Below are positions 61,194 to 64,000 of a stretch of DNA of 64,000 nt, in pieces (position 1 is the first letter of the stretch; the number at the start of each line of letters is the position of its first letter). The notes below the pieces were generated by a model, which was not told the DNA's origin, searched no databases, and saw nothing but the letters and a program-made list of their open reading frames with translations. The stretch is from a bacterium (lineage in GTDB: Bacteria > Hydrothermota > UBA3073 > JACQXS01 > JAQTXJ01): NCBI GenBank assembly GCA_028716385.1, contig JAQUPX010000001.1, positions 186,001-250,000 of the forward strand, given 5' to 3'. A program made the position numbers and the translations under genes.

Positions 61194-62405
61194 ATGAAAA
61201 GCATTAATATCGTGATAAAAGAATTATCCGAGAGGAAGAACCAGCTTGTAACGAGTTTTATTGCTATCGTTTTGGGAATAACGGTAATCGTTGCCATAAA
61301 AACCATAACTTACTTTTCCGAAAAAGCCGTAGCAAGAGAATTGGACAACCTTGGAGCAAACGTATTGATTTTGCCGAAGTTTGCAACGGTAAACGACTAC
61401 TACACTGCGGATTTTGAAGGCGAAGAATTACCGGAAGATTATGTGGACAAAATTACCGCTTCCGACCTCAAGGGAGTGGATAACCTCTCGCCAAAGTTGA
61501 GTTTTTCTGTCATTATAGATGAAAAGAAAGTTAACCTGACAGGAATATTACCTAAAAGTGAATTCAAAACAAAACCTATGTGGCAGACAGCCGGGACTAT
61601 TTTCTCTCCTCCTGCGGGATGTGGGACTACTGCGCCTCCACCTTCTTCGGACAAAAGAGTAGCTATCAGGAATAGGGTAATAGACTCTCTTGCCCAGAAT
61701 GAAGTTCTTATTGGCAGTGAAGTAGCAACCCGTTTAAAACTATCCGAGGGCAGCAAACTTAAAGTACGCGGGGAAGAATTCTCCGTTATTGCCATACTTC
61801 CGGAAACAGGTACGCTTGATGACACGAGAATTTTTGCTCACCTTCATACCGTTCAAAGACTTTTTGGAAAGGGAAGCGTAGTCAGTGTGATAGAAATGAT
61901 TGGTTGTTGCAAAGAAATATCAAAAGGTTTGATTAACGGGTTGAACAAACTTTTGCCTGACGCTAAAGTAGTAACGGTAAAACAAATTGTCAGCACCCAG
62001 CAAAATACAAACGAGATGATGAGTAAGTTTTCTATCATATTCTTAATAATAATAATTTTAGTCGGGGGAGTTTCAATTGCCAATTATATGTTTGCCAATG
62101 TTCATGAGCGGAGGAAGGAAATCGGAGCTCTTCTTGCAATTGGCGCAACTCCCGGGAAAATATCTTCACTCTTTCTTATGAAGTCTCTTATACTTGGTTT
62201 TTGTGGAGGGGTTGTAGGATATTTTGTAGGGACCCTGCTCGCCGTTACGCTTGGGCCAAAGATAGCAAAAGTAACCGTTTTACCGATTCCAAGTCTTTTA
62301 GGTTATTCTATTCTTATAAGTATCCTTATTACGACTCTATCAAGTTTAATCCCGGCAAGAAAGGCAGCAAGAATGGACCCTGCAGATATTTTAAAGGAGA
62401 TTTAA
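61194..62405 (+). CDS. MacB/FtsX-type ABC transporter permease
   Basis: 403 residues. One N-terminal helix (QLVTSFIAIVLGITVIVAIK), a large periplasmic domain to about 280, then three helices with the FtsX-like segment FANVHERRKEIGALLAIGATPGKI and the end SLIPARKAARMDPADIL. The periplasmic domain carries an odd insert, AGCGTTAPPPSSDKR, and GCCKEI, adding Cys residues. It may couple ATP to movement of lipoproteins or small molecules from the periplasm. Confidence 0.9.
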   Translation: MKSINIVIKELSERKNQLVTSFIAIVLGITVIVAIKTITYFSEKAVARELDNLGANVLILPKFATVNDYYTADFEGEELPEDYVDKITASDLKGVDNLSPKLSFSVIIDEKKVNLTGILPKSEFKTKPMWQTAGTIFSPPAGCGTTAPPPSSDKRVAIRNRVIDSLAQNEVLIGSEVATRLKLSEGSKLKVRGEEFSVIAILPETGTLDDTRIFAHLHTVQRLFGKGSVVSVIEMIGCCKEISKGLINGLNKLLPDAKVVTVKQIVSTQQNTNEMMSKFSIIFLIIIILVGGVSIANYMFANVHERRKEIGALLAIGATPGKISSLFLMKSLILGFCGGVVGYFVGTLLAVTLGPKIAKVTVLPIPSLLGYSILISILITTLSSLIPARKAARMDPADILKEI

Positions 62406-62406
62406 A

Positions 62407-63081
62407 ATGATAAAAATAGAGAATCTAAACAAAAAATATAGGTTGAGAGGGAAAGACGTCTTTGCTCTGAGGGATGTTAATTTTAAAGTTGAAGATAAAG
62501 AATTTGTCATAATTGTTGGCCCGAGTGGCAGCGGGAAAAGCACTCTCCTTCTGACATTGGGAGGATTAATTCATCCTACTTCAGGCAAAGTTTTTATTGG
62601 CAATAAGTCTGTCTATGGTCTTTCCATAAAGGAAAGAGCTGAAATTAGAAAGACAGATTTGGGGTTTCTGTTCCAGACATTTAGTCTTATTCCTTATCTC
62701 ACTGCTCTGGAAAACGTACAAATATCTCTATATGTTGCCGGGAAAAAGTCCGTAGAGCAGAAGAAAATCGCAACTCAACTTTTAGAAAAAGTAGGATTGG
62801 GGGACAGGTTAGACCATAAACCTTTTGAATTGAGTGTTGGACAGCAACAAAGAGTTGCAATGGCAAGAGCGTTAGCCAACAGCCCTTCCATTTTATTGGC
62901 GGATGAACCAACCGGAAGTTTAGACCCATCCCTTTCGGAAGATATGTTAAATTGGCTTGGCACCTTACATAAAGAAGGACTTACAATTGTTATGGTAACT
63001 CACAATCACGATACTATTAAGAGATACGCTACCCGAAGTTTGAATTTGGTAGAAGGAATTTTAAGCGAAAGAAATAACTGA
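62407..63081 (+). CDS. LolD/MacB-type ABC transporter ATPase
   Basis: 224 residues. Walker A GPSGSGKST, Q-loop FLFQTFSLIPYLTALENV, signature LSVGQQQRVAMARALA (S-V-G-Q-Q for the usual SGGQQ), Walker B ILLADEPTGSLD, and H-loop MVTHNHD. It begins 1 base after the permease stop and powers it. Confidence 0.95.
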   Translation: MIKIENLNKKYRLRGKDVFALRDVNFKVEDKEFVIIVGPSGSGKSTLLLTLGGLIHPTSGKVFIGNKSVYGLSIKERAEIRKTDLGFLFQTFSLIPYLTALENVQISLYVAGKKSVEQKKIATQLLEKVGLGDRLDHKPFELSVGQQQRVAMARALANSPSILLADEPTGSLDPSLSEDMLNWLGTLHKEGLTIVMVTHNHDTIKRYATRSLNLVEGILSERNN

Positions 63082-63093
63082 CAGGAGAGGACT

Positions 63094-64000
63094 ATGAACA
63101 AAAAGAAAAATCTTTCATTGTTGGATAGGTTTCTGACTCTCTCAATATTTATAGCTATGGGAGTAGGTATAGGAATTGGGTATTTTATTCCGTCCATAAC
63201 TTTAGCTATCACTAAAATGCAAGTTGGGACGACTTCGATTCCCATTGCGATAGGTTTGATATTAATGATGTATCCGCCTCTGGCAAAAGTAAAATATGAA
63301 GAATTGGGCAAGGTTTTCAAGGATACAAAAGTTATGTCGTTATCCCTTATCCAGAACTGGATTATCGGACCCGTATTAATGTTTGCCCTTGCAAGTATAT
63401 TCCTTCGCAATTATCCCCATCTTATGTATGGAGTTATTCTTATCGGGCTTGCCCGTTGCATCGCTATGGTAATCGTATGGAATGAACTTGCCGAAGGCGA
63501 TACTGAATATGCCGCAGCTTTAGTCGGATTGAATTCTTTGTTCCAGGTTTTTTTGTATTCTTTTTATGCATATATATTTATTACCGTGCTCCCCGCTCAT
63601 ATGGGTATAGGAAAAGGAATTGCCGTAAACATTACGATAGGACAAATTGCAAAAAGCGTTTTTATATATTTAGGAATACCTTTTATCGCAGGCATAATTA
63701 CACGTTTTTCTTTGATAAAAATAAAAAGTAAAAAATGGTACGAAGAAAAATTTATACCTAAAATAAGTCCGATTACTTTAATTGCATTGCTTTTTACCAT
63801 TGTAGTTATGTTCTCATTAAAAGGTAATTATATAATTAAACTTCCTATGGATGTTTTAAGAGTTGCAGTGCCTTTGCTTTGTTATTTCTTGCTTATGTTC
63901 TTTATAAGTTTTTTTATGTCTTACAAGCTGGGCGTAAATTACGAAAAGTCGGCTACGCTTTCGTTTACGGCGGCAAGCAACAACTTTGAACTGGCAATTG
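63094..64000 (+). CDS. ACR3-family arsenite efflux permease, 3' end outside window
   Basis: 302 residues visible; the frame is still open at the window edge. About nine of ten membrane helices are seen. Family signs: [54 protein letters not shown] with the arsenite-binding Cys in ARCIAMV, and [12 protein letters not shown] near the end. It exports As(OH)3 using the proton gradient. AGGAGAGG ribosome site, 12 bases after the ATPase. This strongly supports arsenic as the cue for the ArsR genes. Confidence 0.93.
   Translation, partial: MNKKKNLSLLDRFLTLSIFIAMGVGIGIGYFIPSITLAITKMQVGTTSIPIAIGLILMMYPPLAKVKYEELGKVFKDTKVMSLSLIQNWIIGPVLMFALASIFLRNYPHLMYGVILIGLARCIAMVIVWNELAEGDTEYAAALVGLNSLFQVFLYSFYAYIFITVLPAHMGIGKGIAVNITIGQIAKSVFIYLGIPFIAGIITRFSLIKIKSKKWYEEKFIPKISPITLIALLFTIVVMFSLKGNYIIKLPMDVLRVAVPLLCYFLLMFFISFFMSYKLGVNYEKSATLSFTAASNNFELAI

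Noticed and set aside
1-64000. tRNA or rRNA genes
   Set aside because: No cloverleaf with TTC-loop consensus or rRNA-like blocks was seen in the gaps; hairpins there belong to repeats.

Overview
The window looks like a chromosome segment of a Gram-negative, AT-rich bacterium of the FCB type, possibly an uncultured candidate lineage such as WOR-3/Stahlbacteria or a relative. The reasons are three proteins with type IX (Por) sorting tails, an LptE lipoprotein, a TonB-dependent receptor, several outer-membrane barrels, an NtrC/sigma54 two-component pair, an archaeal-type cupin phosphoglucose isomerase and two GxxExxY proteins. The lineage is inference. No rRNA, tRNA, CRISPR array, phage or classical IS transposase was seen.

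Layout. 1-3.0 kb: 3' part of a gingipain-like C25 protease, a repeat-stacked gap and an aldose-epimerase-like gene. 3.2-18.2 kb: mostly housekeeping genes (dnaK-grpE, mscS-like, two tandem lepB, prfB, cysteine desulfurase, nadA, truA, rpsA). 18.5-26.7 kb: barrel protein, lptE-purH-queF, DEAD-box helicase, a LarA-like gene with no normal start codon, a secreted unknown and cupin PGI. 26.9-31 kb: subtilisin-like protease and HEAT/AlkD genes. 30.8-38.6 kb: a redox region with a 44-residue CLSC peptide, a membrane polyferredoxin, a membrane-anchored GltD-like flavoprotein, an AmrS-type radical SAM protein with an apparent signal peptide, and a thioredoxin-CcdA fusion. 38.7-44.3 kb: glycosyltransferase and an NtrB/NtrC-type pair split by a VapBC-like insertion that duplicated the first 49 bp around the regulator start. 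44.9-53 kb: coupled envelope operon (lipoprotein, FecR/DUF6600, secreted protein), TonB receptor, TPR protein. 53.2-64 kb: a metalloid/redox island with two ArsR regulators, ArsP/DUF318 permease, five thioredoxin-like or cysteine-rich proteins, CcdA, a MacB/LolD-type ABC exporter and the start of an ACR3 arsenite pump.

The most notable result is two genes that ordinary gene calling would truncate at an in-frame TGA. The thioredoxin-CcdA fusion (35277-36881, minus) has a U-x-x-C active site, and a type IX-exported protein (54858-55679, plus) has a C-x-x-U motif. Each TGA is followed at the usual distance by a hairpin resembling a bacterial SECIS element. TGA is an ordinary stop elsewhere in the window, so these look like selenocysteine codons.

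The second theme is an unusually rich set of small palindromic repeats. One family is a two-hairpin element of about 50 nt, seen at five sites with compensatory stem changes and always upstream of, and co-oriented with, a gene. GxxExxY genes sit between inverted copies of short repeats that also supply their start and stop codons. Other repeats lie inside reading frames, where they are translated as linkers.
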